From Microbacterium halimionae (lineage in GTDB: Bacteria > Actinomycetota > Actinomycetes > Actinomycetales > Microbacteriaceae), in assembly GCF_011761265.1 (NCBI RefSeq), contig NZ_JAAOZB010000001.1, forward strand, positions 992,001 to 1,056,000: DNA of 64,000 bases. The letters run 5' to 3'. The notes below the pieces were generated by a model. The model made no database searches. It saw nothing but the letters and a program-made list of their open reading frames with translations, and had not been told where the DNA came from. Numbering within the stretch: the stretch's first letter is position 1; each line of letters begins with the position of its first letter. The position numbers and the translations under genes were made by a program. Shown here one piece after another: positions 15,001 through 24,416 of this stretch.

Positions 15001-18000
15001 CGTCACGGATGCCGCGGGATCGACAGGGGAGGGCACAGTCCGAATCGGGGTGCTCGATGGGGAATCTAATCCGAGCCCGATCACCTTCACCGACTATGTC
15101 CAAGTACAGGCCGGCGAAGACAGCACGATCCGCGTCAGCCCCTTGGCGAACGATATCGATCCCACAATGAAGCGCCTTTCGCTCACAGCTGTGCGCCCAG
15201 ACCTCCCCGAAAGACTCAGTGACGGCAGCGTCAACGCGGAGTACGGGCGACGCGACGCTCACATTGGTGCGCTCACCGACACCACGGTCGTTATCGAGGC
15301 CGGTACTGAGCCGGGCACGATGTCTTTCCTATACGACGTCGAATCGGCGTCAGGCAACACCGGCCGTGGGCTCATCGTTGTCAAGGTCGTGAGAGAGAGC
15401 GTCCCGGATTATCCCGTCGTAGCCGACACCGTATTGACGGTGCAAAACCGCGACGACTTTATTGATGGCGTCAACGTGATCGATGGCCGCGCCACGTGGT
15501 CGAGCGGAGATCTCGACGACGCGACCATCTCGCTCTGGCGGGATTCTGACAGCGACGTGAACGTCGATGGCGACCAGCTGAGTGGGCAACTGCCGGCTCG
15601 CACCCGCGTCATTCCGTTTGCGGTCACTGCCGAAACCGCAAGTGGTGAAGTCCAGACATACGCATTCTTGCGTGTGCCTGGCGACGATGACCTATCGCTC
15701 TCGCTGAAATCGTCGGTACCGCCCCAGGAAGTCAACGAGCTCGAATCCGTCAGCTTCGACATGACTGATCTCGTCGCCGTCCCCGCGCAGCAAGAAATCG
15801 AAGTGGGCAAAGACATTGCCGCGTCCGGCGCCCGCGCGGAGGCATCCTGCCAGGCCGATGGCGGAACCTCTGTACGATACGACGCTGGCGCCGGTGGGCC
15901 GTGGACCGATGCCTGCCAGGTTGCGGTGCGCCTCGTAGGGCAAGAGGAGTGGACATACCTTTCGGTGCCGATAACGGTCATCGCAGCTGACCCGCAGCCC
16001 ATACTTTCGCCGGCATCCATTACTGCTGGGCCCGGCGAGACGGTCACGTTCGATCTCAAGAACATGACAACGTGGCAGCTTCGTGATGACTGGGCCGGTA
16101 TCGAGTACGCCATCTCTGGCGGCAGCGCGCAATTCGAGGTGTCGCTCGACGGTTCGATCGTCACGATCACAGGCGTTGATACTGCTGTGCCGGGTTCGGA
16201 AGCTGCCGTCGTCGTGACCGTTCCAAGCCATGAGGGAGTAGCGCCCGCTCGGCTGCTGTTACGCGTGGGAGCTGCACCCTCCACCCTTCCGCAGGGGGGA
16301 TCGCTGACACAAACGTGCTCGCAGGCGGCCGGATCTTCGTGCACCATCTCGGTGATCGGCGCGTCCGGTGAAGTGAACCCGTTGCCGGGTACGCCGCTCG
16401 AGGTCGTGGGCGTTCGCACCACGGGCGCGTGCGTCGGCGTGAGCTTCGCGGTGTCCTCTACATCAGCGGTGACGGCGTCGTGGTCGCAGGATGCCCCGGG
16501 CGCGACGTGCTCGGCAGCATTCACAGTGCGCGATGCTCAAGGCCGACAGACGAGTGCCGAGCGCGATGGGCGAATTCTGCTTGACCTGCAGGGATACCCG
16601 AAGGCTCCCGCGAGCGTGCGTCAAGCCTCATACGACAACGGCTCTCTGACGCTTGCTGTTGATCCCGGTGCTGCTCGTGAGGCATACCCCGCACTCACAG
16701 GGTTCACGATCCGCTCCAACGGCCAGGTCGTGGCGCAGTGTTCCACGGCAGGCGCCTGCCCCGCGATCTCCGCGCCTAACGGTGAGCGGCGCACCTACGA
16801 AGCCTGGGCGGTGAACAGCGTCGGTGAATCGAAGTCGAGTGTGCAGGCGACCGCTTGGGCCTACAAGACGCCAGCGACTCCGAGCCAGATCAGCGCATCA
16901 CCGGTTGTCACGCCCGATGGAACCGGTGGCGTCGTATCGCTGACGATCGGTCAGGTCGAATCCGCTGAGACCGGGTCGCTCGTGATCTCGAGTGCCGCGG
17001 GCGACACGATCACAGTCAACGTCGGGCCCAACCAGCGCAGTGTTCAGGTGCCTTCGTTCCGTGTCGGGGCCAATGTATCTACGGCAATCACCGTGACTCC
17101 GGTGTCACGGTTTGATCTGCCGCCGGGGCTCGACGGTGTGACGTCGGGCGCGGCCGCCACCGCATATGGCAATGGCGTCGGTGCGCCAACGAACCCTCGG
17201 CTGAGTCTCTCCTCGTCATCGAACGGTGACGGCACGTCGAAGGTCTCCGCGGAGGTCGTGGGAGACTCTGGCGGCGAGGGATCAACGATGCGCTACGGCA
17301 TCGTGCCGGAAGGCCAGGACTGTCGCCCGAATTCCGGCGGAAACACAGCCTCGTTCGACAGGCTGGAAGACGGGCGCGAATACACGTTCGTCGCGTGTAT
17401 CGCATCCATCGTTGATGGGCGTTCATTCGGAACGACCCAAACGACCAAGTCTGTGCGCGCCATTCAGAGTGGCTTCGCCCCGACCGGATATACGTTCGTG
17501 GTCAATGGCGCACCGCAGGTAAACGGCAACACCGCGCGATGGACGATTACCGAGCAGCCGACATCGAACGAGTCGGTGCCGCGCAATAACCGCGTCGAAT
17601 TCAGTGGTTGGCCAAGCAACAGCACCTTTGATCAGAACCCAGGGATTCAAGTCCGCTACGTTCACACGTTCTGGAACACATCAACGCCGTACTCGAACGT
17701 GTCAGCGCGGGCGGGGAGTGCGCCGTACCAAACGCAAGCTTCATGGGGTGCGACGTGCACACAAGGTGCACCGCTTTCAACTACCTCCCAATCTTCGAAT
17801 GGGCTCGCAGCAATCACATTCGACCCCGCAGCGCTCGTTTACTACGACGCAGATAACGCGGTAGTGCCGCACGAGGCAGGCACCTGGGATGTTCCTGCTG
17901 GCGCGGTGCGCGTTGACGGCATCCGCGTAACAGTTGACTGGAGCGCGCAGGGCTGGAACCTTTCGCCTGCTTCTCAGAATTTCTCCGTGACGTGTGCTCC

Positions 18001-18004
18001 TTGA
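12089..18004 (+). CDS. giant surface protein with tandem Ig-like and FnIII domains
   Basis: Protein of 1971 aa. The start is put at the ATG overlapping the kinase stop (TGATG); an in-frame ATG at 12011 lies inside the kinase gene and is unlikely. One N-terminal membrane anchor (about residues 5-25) is followed by a repeat-rich region that looks like a beta-propeller (30-390). After that come about ten Ig/cadherin-like modules of about 100 residues (393-1500), marked by recurring phrases such as LLNDHDPNEDVLS, VRENDISPAGG, MDPDGDVVTL and SPLANDIDPT. Fibronectin III-like modules follow to the end. Several Cys pairs in the C-terminal half suit an extracytoplasmic location. It is probably the external scaffold or sensor for the kinase and MoxR system. 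Confidence 0.85.
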   Translation: MRPRTVVTTVASIASLALVATIAAVWPGLDAHDTPLADTSVWAMQTGDGRRYARVNTTVGELDTVRAVSNPSQIVQTSDAAYLFSDSYSKVTAIDEALPTDLDEETLKASPSTPPGTVDVETAGDFVAYRTDAGAVYVGLLSQGTPQAVEPFRTDDDEDAVSYTADAIAVNGDGTLFAYSSQDDSVLTYDISDGSVRERDDLTADLGTPAVTAAGDAWVVVDAEDGELWRRGSDAAGTAGTTGTVVVGRADADADAVYLADETMLVRVPADGSDISTAVGGGSAVLGSPAAPIVRDGVVYAAWVAGETGGGVLWTSDGGQVALDYNGESLGDVRRPVFVATDEAVILNEMRSGWVWTVPDGALVASSQDWSLDDRTDPESVPSDEQLAVVIDPKPPIAEPDTFGVRPGALVSLAVLLNDHDPNEDVLSIDPTSVTGLDPGFGTLSLTEDQQQLAIRVDPEATGTATFSYAVTDGTTDDGLISNSTTVTLTTVGAESSAPVWCGVESCLAEWPTPEVSPGGTVTVPVLNGWVDPEGDPLFLLSVDNASDVGSVAASPSGEVVFQHSDDGGGAEQVVQLDVTVSDSTGQTVTKPLIVRISSQPQLSVQSFALVDTIDASLTVDVAPHVTGTAGTLAVTSVRVLDDADASATIIEGATTFDFAPNDPGIYRVDFTVTDGLSEASGTARITVLEASAPAQLATAPVVAFVRPQEDATIDVFSAVSNPTRRVLLLSDVTARAADGSSLSVDSVAQNYLRVTGTTETGESGLLGTVDYTVSDGTDDTGSRVEGEAVVYLLPEAPDLAPIAVDDSVVVRAGEQIDIPVRENDISPAGGLPILDPSTVSSSTPDALAFASGGVLRYLAPEEPGDYTIDYSVYTQGAPSLVDTAKVRVRVVPSDVNRAPRPETLEGRVLAGQSTAISFDGFGMDPDGDVVTLKSVVTQPESGVATISADGESIEYSSVSGFRGQVSFRYRVTDAAGSTGEGTVRIGVLDGESNPSPITFTDYVQVQAGEDSTIRVSPLANDIDPTMKRLSLTAVRPDLPERLSDGSVNAEYGRRDAHIGALTDTTVVIEAGTEPGTMSFLYDVESASGNTGRGLIVVKVVRESVPDYPVVADTVLTVQNRDDFIDGVNVIDGRATWSSGDLDDATISLWRDSDSDVNVDGDQLSGQLPARTRVIPFAVTAETASGEVQTYAFLRVPGDDDLSLSLKSSVPPQEVNELESVSFDMTDLVAVPAQQEIEVGKDIAASGARAEASCQADGGTSVRYDAGAGGPWTDACQVAVRLVGQEEWTYLSVPITVIAADPQPILSPASITAGPGETVTFDLKNMTTWQLRDDWAGIEYAISGGSAQFEVSLDGSIVTITGVDTAVPGSEAAVVVTVPSHEGVAPARLLLRVGAAPSTLPQGGSLTQTCSQAAGSSCTISVIGASGEVNPLPGTPLEVVGVRTTGACVGVSFAVSSTSAVTASWSQDAPGATCSAAFTVRDAQGRQTSAERDGRILLDLQGYPKAPASVRQASYDNGSLTLAVDPGAAREAYPALTGFTIRSNGQVVAQCSTAGACPAISAPNGERRTYEAWAVNSVGESKSSVQATAWAYKTPATPSQISASPVVTPDGTGGVVSLTIGQVESAETGSLVISSAAGDTITVNVGPNQRSVQVPSFRVGANVSTAITVTPVSRFDLPPGLDGVTSGAAATAYGNGVGAPTNPRLSLSSSSNGDGTSKVSAEVVGDSGGEGSTMRYGIVPEGQDCRPNSGGNTASFDRLEDGREYTFVACIASIVDGRSFGTTQTTKSVRAIQSGFAPTGYTFVVNGAPQVNGNTARWTITEQPTSNESVPRNNRVEFSGWPSNSTFDQNPGIQVRYVHTFWNTSTPYSNVSARAGSAPYQTQASWGATCTQGAPLSTTSQSSNGLAAITFDPAALVYYDADNAVVPHEAGTWDVPAGAVRVDGIRVTVDWSAQGWNLSPASQNFSVTCAP

Positions 18005-18038
18005 GCCACCCCATTACTCTCCGCACAGAAAGATGCAC

Positions 18039-19004
18039 ATGACGATCACTCAAGAGCAGGCGACCTGGTTCTCGCAGACGTTCTCGCAGATCTCCGACAA
18101 CGTGGAACGAGCGATCCTCGGTAAGCGTCAGGTTGTCGAGTTGGTAGTGACTGCAATGCTCAGCGACGGCCACGTTTTGCTCGAAGACGTGCCCGGCACG
18201 GGAAAAACTTCGCTCGCGCGTGCCGTCGCGCAGTCCGTTCAGGGCACGAACACGCGTATTCAGTTCACACCCGACCTGTTGCCGGGCGACATCACTGGAA
18301 TCACTGTGTATGACCAGAAGAGTGGCACGTTCGAGTTTCACTCCGGCCCGATCTTCGCCAACATCGTGCTTGCTGATGAAATCAACCGCGCGAGCCCCAA
18401 GACCCAGTCGGCATTGCTCGAGGTCATGGAGGAAAAGCGGGTCACAATCGACGGTGTCACCCGAGCTGTCGGTGAGCCATTTCTGGTGTTGGCAACGCAA
18501 AACCCCGTCGAGCAGGCGGGTACCTACCGGCTTCCAGAAGCTCAACTTGACCGCTTCATGATGCGCACATCGCTCGGATATCCCGATCACGCAGCGACCA
18601 TTCGTATTCTCGATGGTGGTTCGGTCGCGACCGCAGACCTCTCGCCGGTGATCACGCCGCAAGCTCTTGCCGGGATGGCCGACCTCGCAGCAACCGTGTA
18701 CGTCGATGCGCTCGTGCTCGATTACATCGTGCGTCTCGTCGATGCGACCCGCTCCGCCGACGAAGTGCGGTTGGGTGTCAGCATCCGTGGAGCTCTCGCC
18801 CTCACACGCTCGGTTCGCACGCGCGCAGCATCACAGGGTCGCACCTACGTGACACCAGACGACGTAAAGTCGCTCGCGGTATCGGTTCTCTCGCACCGCC
18901 TCATTTTGCACGCGGAGGCAGAGTTTGACGGAGTGACTCAAGAGGCAGTCATCGGTCAGGTCTTGCTTGATGTCGCACCGCCCTCGCAGCGTGAGGCCGG
19001 ATGA
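18039..19004 (+). CDS. MoxR-family AAA+ ATPase
   Basis: MoxR ATPase of 321 aa, a family that acts as a chaperone with von Willebrand-like DUF58 partners. The Walker A motif is PGTGKTS near residue 52 and the Walker B motif is VLADEIN near residue 110. Sensor 1 is seen in LATQNPVEQ and the C-terminal lid domain is present. The ATG at 18039 is chosen because AGAAAG lies about seven bases before it; the ATG two codons upstream would be too close to that site. The stop overlaps the DUF58 start as ATGA, the standard coupling of this gene pair. Confidence 0.95.
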   Translation: MTITQEQATWFSQTFSQISDNVERAILGKRQVVELVVTAMLSDGHVLLEDVPGTGKTSLARAVAQSVQGTNTRIQFTPDLLPGDITGITVYDQKSGTFEFHSGPIFANIVLADEINRASPKTQSALLEVMEEKRVTIDGVTRAVGEPFLVLATQNPVEQAGTYRLPEAQLDRFMMRTSLGYPDHAATIRILDGGSVATADLSPVITPQALAGMADLAATVYVDALVLDYIVRLVDATRSADEVRLGVSIRGALALTRSVRTRAASQGRTYVTPDDVKSLAVSVLSHRLILHAEAEFDGVTQEAVIGQVLLDVAPPSQREAG

Positions 19005-20368
19005 GCCCGACCGAATCTCGTATCGCACGGACGTCGACATCGACGTCTGCTCACACGGGCCAGACCACTCGTACTCAGACGAGTGTGCGCCGTGGTCGCC
19101 GCGTTGTAGCGGCTATGGTCTGGTCGTCGGCGGCGTGGCGGAGCATCCGTCGTGGCGTAAGAGTCGCCGTCGTCTGGAGCGCCCGCACGGTTCGGCCGGC
19201 GGGGGCGATCGTGGTCGCGACAGCCACAGTCGGGCTGTTGTTAGGCCTCGTCTTCGGCTGGGTCGAATGGATCGTTGCGGCCGTCATCGCGCTGGTGCTT
19301 CTCGCCTTGAGCGCTCCCTTTCTCTTCGGTGCTCGCTCATACGCTGTTGATCTCACCCTCGGCCACGATCGAGTGACAGCCGGAGACAGCGCGGCGGGAG
19401 AAATTACCGTGCGCGCTGTGGGCAACCGAGTGGTTCTCCCTGGAAGGCTCGATGTGCCGGTCGGCGCGGGGCTGGTTGAGGTGGGTGTTCCGCTCCTTCG
19501 TCCGGGGCGTTCGGTGGCGCAGCCGCTGGATCTGCCGGCGCTTCGCCGCGGCGTTGTCACAGTCGGACCCGCGACAACGGTACGGTCGGATCCGATCGGC
19601 CTGCTGCGACGCGAACACACCTTCGATGACGTGCACGAGCTGTTCGTGCACGCGCGCACCGTGTCGCTGCCGTCGACGAGCGCTGGCTTGATTCGCGATC
19701 TTGAGGGCAACCCCACGCGGCGTCTCGTAGACGCTGATATGTCATTTCACGCCATCCGGGAGTACGCACCCGGCGATTCCCAGCGCCAGATCCACTGGAA
19801 GTCGACCGCCAAGACCGGTCGGCTCATGGTGCGTCAATACGAGGAATCGCGACGTTCCCGGATGGCGGTCGTGCTAGCCGCAGCCCGGGACGAATACCTG
19901 GATGCCGACGAGTACGAACTCGCCGTGGCGTGCGCGGCCTCGCTCGGGCTGCGAGCTCTTCGCGATGCGCGTGATCTCGACATCATGACCGGTTCTGAGA
20001 TCCCTCGAGTCGTGCGTGGGCGCGTGCGCGCCGTGGAGCGGGTGCCCGTGGCAACTCCACGCGCGATGCTCGACGGCTTCAGTCGCGTAGAACTGCACGA
20101 CGCCACAATGCCGGTCGGTGATGTCGTGCGCTTCGCGGTGGATGCAGGTGACCGTCTCTCGGTGGCCTTCGTCGTTGTCGGGTCGATGCTCTCACTGACG
20201 CAGCTGCGAAGAATTGCGCTTCATTTTCCTGCTGATGTCGCAGTGTTCGTCATCGTGTGCGACGAACGAGCTCACCCCAGGATGCAGGCGATCGCGGGTT
20301 TGACAGTGCTCACTGTGGGTGTCGTCGAAGACCTTGCTGGTTTGCTTCTCAAGGGGGCGGCCTCATGA
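19001..20368 (+). CDS. DUF58 domain protein, MoxR partner
   Basis: Protein of 455 aa. An Arg/Ser/Thr-rich N-terminal tail precedes two membrane helices (about 68-110). A soluble region carries the DUF58 signature REYAPGDSQRQIHWKSTAK near residue 250, followed by a von Willebrand A-like segment. DUF58 proteins are encoded beside MoxR ATPases and are thought to be their substrate or adaptor at the membrane. Start and stop both overlap neighbours (ATGA), so it is made in step with MoxR and the transglutaminase-like protein. Confidence 0.9.
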   Translation: MSPTESRIARTSTSTSAHTGQTTRTQTSVRRGRRVVAAMVWSSAAWRSIRRGVRVAVVWSARTVRPAGAIVVATATVGLLLGLVFGWVEWIVAAVIALVLLALSAPFLFGARSYAVDLTLGHDRVTAGDSAAGEITVRAVGNRVVLPGRLDVPVGAGLVEVGVPLLRPGRSVAQPLDLPALRRGVVTVGPATTVRSDPIGLLRREHTFDDVHELFVHARTVSLPSTSAGLIRDLEGNPTRRLVDADMSFHAIREYAPGDSQRQIHWKSTAKTGRLMVRQYEESRRSRMAVVLAAARDEYLDADEYELAVACAASLGLRALRDARDLDIMTGSEIPRVVRGRVRAVERVPVATPRAMLDGFSRVELHDATMPVGDVVRFAVDAGDRLSVAFVVVGSMLSLTQLRRIALHFPADVAVFVIVCDERAHPRMQAIAGLTVLTVGVVEDLAGLLLKGAAS

Positions 20369-22833
20369 GCGCCGCTCCAGCTGCCGGAAGAATTGTGTCG
20401 GGATCGATCTATGTCGGCGTCGCCGTCACGCTCGCAGCGATCGCCGCCTGGCCGGTGTACCGCAACCTCCAATTCATCCTGTTGGTGGGCGTCGCCGTTG
20501 CGGCGGCGGCAGGAATTGCCTGGCTCGCAGCGTGGCGAAAGCTCTCCGCCTGGCTCATTGCAGCGTGCCTCGCCGGTGCGGTCATCGTGCTCGGAGTGCC
20601 GCTGGCCGTGCCTTCCCGCATGACGAGTGTGTCCACGGTTGCCGCGGGTCTCGGCGACGTGCTCGCCGGGGCAGTGCTGGGGTGGAAAGACCTCCTGACA
20701 GTGGAACTCCCGGTGGGGAACTACCGAAACCTGCTCGTGCCTGCGCTGATCGTTTTTCTCGTCGGAACCTGCATGGCACTCCTTCTCTCGTGGAGGTCTG
20801 ATCGAATCGGTGCTGCCGCGGTCATCGTCGGCATCGCAATGCCCTTCTTCGGGCTTCTTTTCGGGCGCACGAGCGTCAGCGACCCGGTGCGTCTCGGCGG
20901 CCTCGAAATTACGGCGCCGATTGAAACCCTCATTGGAGCCGCGACCCTCCTCGCTGCTGTTTTGTGGCTCTCCTGGCGCAGTCGTGATGAGCGTCAGCGC
21001 GCGTTGGAGCGGGTGACCATCACGGGCGGTAGGAGAAGCGCGGCACGCGGGTCGCGTTTTGATCGATCGCGCGCGGCGCTTGCGGCGGCCATGGTGGTGT
21101 GCGCTCTTGTGGTGGCCGTCGCTGTCGTGCCGTGGGCAAGTAGCGCCTTGTCGCGTGACGTACTGCGCTCAGCTGTCGGTCCTGACCTGAACCTCTCCGC
21201 CGAGATAAGTCCCCTCGCCGAGTATCGCGCGCAGTTCGCAGATTCTCGGGCCGACGAGGTGCTGTTCACCGTCACGTCCACGGGAGAGATGCCTGACCGC
21301 ATCCGACTGGCGACGTTGGATAACTACGACGGTGAGGTCTACCGTGCGGGGGGAGAGACGGCGTCAGCGACATTCGTGCGCGTGCCCTCAGCGCTCGACG
21401 CGGGAAGTGGTACACCGACCGACCTCGACATTGAGATCGACGGCCTCCGTGGAGTCTGGGTCCCGACAGCTGGGAACCTCGTCGAAGTTTCGTTCTCTGG
21501 TGATCGCGCAGCGGCGCTTGCCGACGCTTTCTATTACAGCCAAGATGCCGCGGCCGGCATCGAAACAGCTGATGGTGGGCTCGAATCGGGCGACGCTTAT
21601 CGCCTCACGTCCGTCACGCCCTCAACGACTGACGTGACCGCGATTGAAGCTCCCGGGACCAGCGACATGACCGTCGAGCTGCCGGCAAACCTAGAGTCGT
21701 GGATTGAGGAGCACGTCTCGGGTTCTGGCGGTGAAGCCCTCGACGGGCTCGTGACGCTTCTGCGCGAACGTGGCTACCTCAGCCATGCGCTTTCGGTGGG
21801 CGATGAGACTCCGGTGTGGGCGGAATCATTGGGGGATTACAGCTTTCAGCCGAGTGCATCCGGCCACTCGCTCGCGCGAATAGACACGCTTTTTTCGCGA
21901 TTGCTCGAACGAGAAAGCGACCCTCGGGCGAAGAAATCCGAAAACTACGTTGCCGCAGTCGGCGACGATGAGCAGTTCGCTGTCGCGGTTGCACTTATGG
22001 CCGAGAGCCTCGGATTCCCGGCGCGCATTGTCGTAGGCGCGCGTGTGAGCACAACGGATGCCACGCTCTCTACGTGCGATGAGGGTGCATGCCGCGCCGC
22101 TGACCTTGCCGCGTGGACCGAAGTGCAATCAGCTGACGGACAATGGGTACCCATTGATGTCACGCCGCAGCACGAGCAGTCTCCGAGCCTGGAGGTCACT
22201 GAACAGCGCGATCCCGAGAACATGACTGAAGTGCGACCGGATTCCGTCGAAGAAGTCGTGCCGCCAAACCCCGTTCAAGATGACACAACGGCTGACGAAA
22301 ACAACGAGAACGTCACCGCAGACATTTCGTGGCTGTGGACGAGCCTTCGCGTTGTGGGCATCGCGCTGCTCATCGTTCTGGTTCTGTTCGGCCCCCTCCT
22401 CCTTGTCACTGCGGCGCGTGGGCTCCGCCGGCGCGGGCGGCGCAGTCGCCCAGAGCCGGTGGGCAAGATCACCGGAGGATGGGACGAGCTTATTGACGCA
22501 GCAGTGGACGCGGGTCGCAGCATCCCCGCACTGTCGACGCGGTATGAGCTCGCCGCGGCGCTTGATACGCGTGCCGCAACGACGCTTGCCCGCGACGCTG
22601 ACAGGGCCGTTTTCTCGGTCGATGGAGCATCAGAAGCGGAGGCTGATGCGTTTTGGGTAGCCGTGGAACAGGAGCGACGCGCCTACGCAAGAGAGGGCAG
22701 TCTCTGGCATCGCGTCCGAACCGCTCTATCGTTGAGATCGTTCATTCGTTTTACGGCGTCTCAGCCCGAACGCCGTGTCGCAGCAAGTCTCGAGAGGAGG
22801 AAGCGTCGCAATAGCCGTCGCACCACATCATGA
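20365..22833 (+). CDS. TgpA-like membrane protein with degenerate transglutaminase domain
   Basis: Protein of 822 aa. The ATG overlaps the DUF58 stop. The N-terminal third has about six to seven membrane helices (residues 10-260). An outside region ends in a transglutaminase-core-like domain (about 480-610), then one membrane helix (655-680) and a cytoplasmic tail. The usual core has a GxCxxFA Cys and an HAW His. Here these read GDDEQFA (535 is Asp) and LAAWTEV (582 is Ala), while the Asp of IDVTP (598) is kept. The fold is recognisable from LGFPARIVVGARV but it should be catalytically dead. It is probably a structural or ligand-binding member of the MoxR/DUF58 assembly. Confidence 0.88.
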   Translation: MSAAPAAGRIVSGSIYVGVAVTLAAIAAWPVYRNLQFILLVGVAVAAAAGIAWLAAWRKLSAWLIAACLAGAVIVLGVPLAVPSRMTSVSTVAAGLGDVLAGAVLGWKDLLTVELPVGNYRNLLVPALIVFLVGTCMALLLSWRSDRIGAAAVIVGIAMPFFGLLFGRTSVSDPVRLGGLEITAPIETLIGAATLLAAVLWLSWRSRDERQRALERVTITGGRRSAARGSRFDRSRAALAAAMVVCALVVAVAVVPWASSALSRDVLRSAVGPDLNLSAEISPLAEYRAQFADSRADEVLFTVTSTGEMPDRIRLATLDNYDGEVYRAGGETASATFVRVPSALDAGSGTPTDLDIEIDGLRGVWVPTAGNLVEVSFSGDRAAALADAFYYSQDAAAGIETADGGLESGDAYRLTSVTPSTTDVTAIEAPGTSDMTVELPANLESWIEEHVSGSGGEALDGLVTLLRERGYLSHALSVGDETPVWAESLGDYSFQPSASGHSLARIDTLFSRLLERESDPRAKKSENYVAAVGDDEQFAVAVALMAESLGFPARIVVGARVSTTDATLSTCDEGACRAADLAAWTEVQSADGQWVPIDVTPQHEQSPSLEVTEQRDPENMTEVRPDSVEEVVPPNPVQDDTTADENNENVTADISWLWTSLRVVGIALLIVLVLFGPLLLVTAARGLRRRGRRSRPEPVGKITGGWDELIDAAVDAGRSIPALSTRYELAAALDTRAATTLARDADRAVFSVDGASEAEADAFWVAVEQERRAYAREGSLWHRVRTALSLRSFIRFTASQPERRVAASLERRKRRNSRRTTS

Positions 22834-24416
22834 ACGATTTCGCTCCCGTTGTCGGGGTACTGATCTCCCTCGTCGTCCTGCTGCTGCTTTACATCTGGTT
22901 GGCAGTTGCGCTTTCTGCGGTGTTCCGGAAAGCGGGCGCTTCGCCCTGGAAAGGCTGGGTGCCGATTGTCAACACCGTCACCCTGCTTCAGCTGGGCGGT
23001 TTTTCGGGATGGCTCGTACTGCTGGGACTCATCCCGATTTTCGGCGCGATTCTGCTGCCGGTGACGATCATCGTCGCTTGTTATCAGATCAACCGATCGT
23101 TCGGTTTGGGCGCTGGAATGACAGTATTGGCGGCATTTCTTTTGCCGGTGTGGGCGACTGTGCTCGGCTTCGGGTCGGCGCGATGGCTCGGCACAGACAA
23201 CACAGCGTCTCCCGTGCAGGCCGGGACAGTGCCTGATTATTACGGCGCGGAGCCACGGCCTTCTCTCGTTCTCCCGCCGATCCTCACCGAACCGCCGCCG
23301 GATCAGCGTGCGGAAGAGTACCCGGATCCGGTACGCAACGGGCCGACTGTCTCGTCGTGGTTCGGCTCGAGCATCGTGCCGCCGACCGAACCCGAGCAGT
23401 CAGATACTCCTGATAACGCCGATACTGCCGACATAAAACTCCTCTTCGGCGATGTGGTGTCTTCGCGCGACGACGAGGCGCACGACATACCCGTAGCCCC
23501 TGTGCCGCAGACGGCGCCAGCGCCAGCCGCCACGCCTGAGCCCGCGGCATCCGAACCTGAACCTGAAGCGCCTGAGCCTGCCGCGGTCGTTCCCGAGCGC
23601 GAAGCACCCGTGATGTCTGCGCCGGACTGGTGGAGCCCACTTCCCGAAGCGCAACGCGAGCCGGAGCCTGAGCCTGATCCCATCGACGACATCGCGCGCA
23701 CGACAGGCGGCAGCATCATCTCCGAGGTGCCATCCGCACCCACCACCGCGAGCGAACGCTTTAGCGATGGTCTCGATGAGGACGATCTCGATGGCGACGA
23801 TCTCGATGAGCCCAACGTCATCGTGCCGTCGCCGGCCGTCACCCGTCCTCCCGCTCCTGAGCCCGCTGGCGCACTGTGGGCACGACGAACCCCGGCGGCG
23901 CCGGCTGACGAGCCTGAGAGCGATTCATTCCCCGAGGCATCCGGCGAGGTATCCGCCGTTGTCGGTGTCCCGGATGCCGGGGCGCCACGCTCAGCGCTGT
24001 CCTCTGTATCAGCGCTGTACGCGAAAAGCGCTCCAGACGAAGACGAGAGCTTCGACGAGACGATCATTGCGCGGCGCCGTCGTGTGCTCTGGCGGCTCGT
24101 GCCGCCGAAGGGCGCGCCCATCGATCTGACGGCGGACACTGTCATTGTCGGACGCCGGCCGGGTGCAGACCCGGCGCACCCCGGGGCTCAGCTCGTCGCG
24201 ATATCGGATGACACGCGGACAGTGTCGAAGACGCATGCTCTGCTGGTGCGTCGCTCCGACACGTGGTTCATCACTGACCTCGGCTCGACGAATGGCGTGA
24301 CGTTCGCGACGCTCATGGGTACGGACATCGACATCGACCCTGGAGTCGAAACCGAAGCCGGCGACCGATTCTTTCTCGGAGATGCAGAAGTACAGTTGGC
24401 CCGGAGCGAGGGATGA
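22830..24416 (+). CDS. DUF5684 membrane domain fused to FHA domain
   Basis: Protein of 528 aa, translationally coupled at both ends (ATGA). Residues 1-120 match the DUF5684 type of small membrane domain (FRKAGASPWKGWVPIVN, FGLGAGMTV) with about three helices. Residues 125-405 are an acidic, Pro/Glu-rich linker. Residues about 425-528 form an FHA domain with GRRPGAD, VSKTHA and DLGSTNG, the pThr-binding residues. Just before the FHA domain is the motif DETIIARRRR (Thr411), which resembles the repeats in the next protein. FHA domains read phosphothreonine, so this is the likely receiver of the kinase signal at the membrane. Confidence 0.88.
   Translation: MNDFAPVVGVLISLVVLLLLYIWLAVALSAVFRKAGASPWKGWVPIVNTVTLLQLGGFSGWLVLLGLIPIFGAILLPVTIIVACYQINRSFGLGAGMTVLAAFLLPVWATVLGFGSARWLGTDNTASPVQAGTVPDYYGAEPRPSLVLPPILTEPPPDQRAEEYPDPVRNGPTVSSWFGSSIVPPTEPEQSDTPDNADTADIKLLFGDVVSSRDDEAHDIPVAPVPQTAPAPAATPEPAASEPEPEAPEPAAVVPEREAPVMSAPDWWSPLPEAQREPEPEPDPIDDIARTTGGSIISEVPSAPTTASERFSDGLDEDDLDGDDLDEPNVIVPSPAVTRPPAPEPAGALWARRTPAAPADEPESDSFPEASGEVSAVVGVPDAGAPRSALSSVSALYAKSAPDEDESFDETIIARRRRVLWRLVPPKGAPIDLTADTVIVGRRPGADPAHPGAQLVAISDDTRTVSKTHALLVRRSDTWFITDLGSTNGVTFATLMGTDIDIDPGVETEAGDRFFLGDAEVQLARSEG

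Noticed and set aside
15409..16524. 371-codon open frame on the minus strand inside the giant Ig-like gene
   Set aside because: Ser/Thr/Pro-rich shadow; the plus-strand frame is continuous and has recognisable modules.
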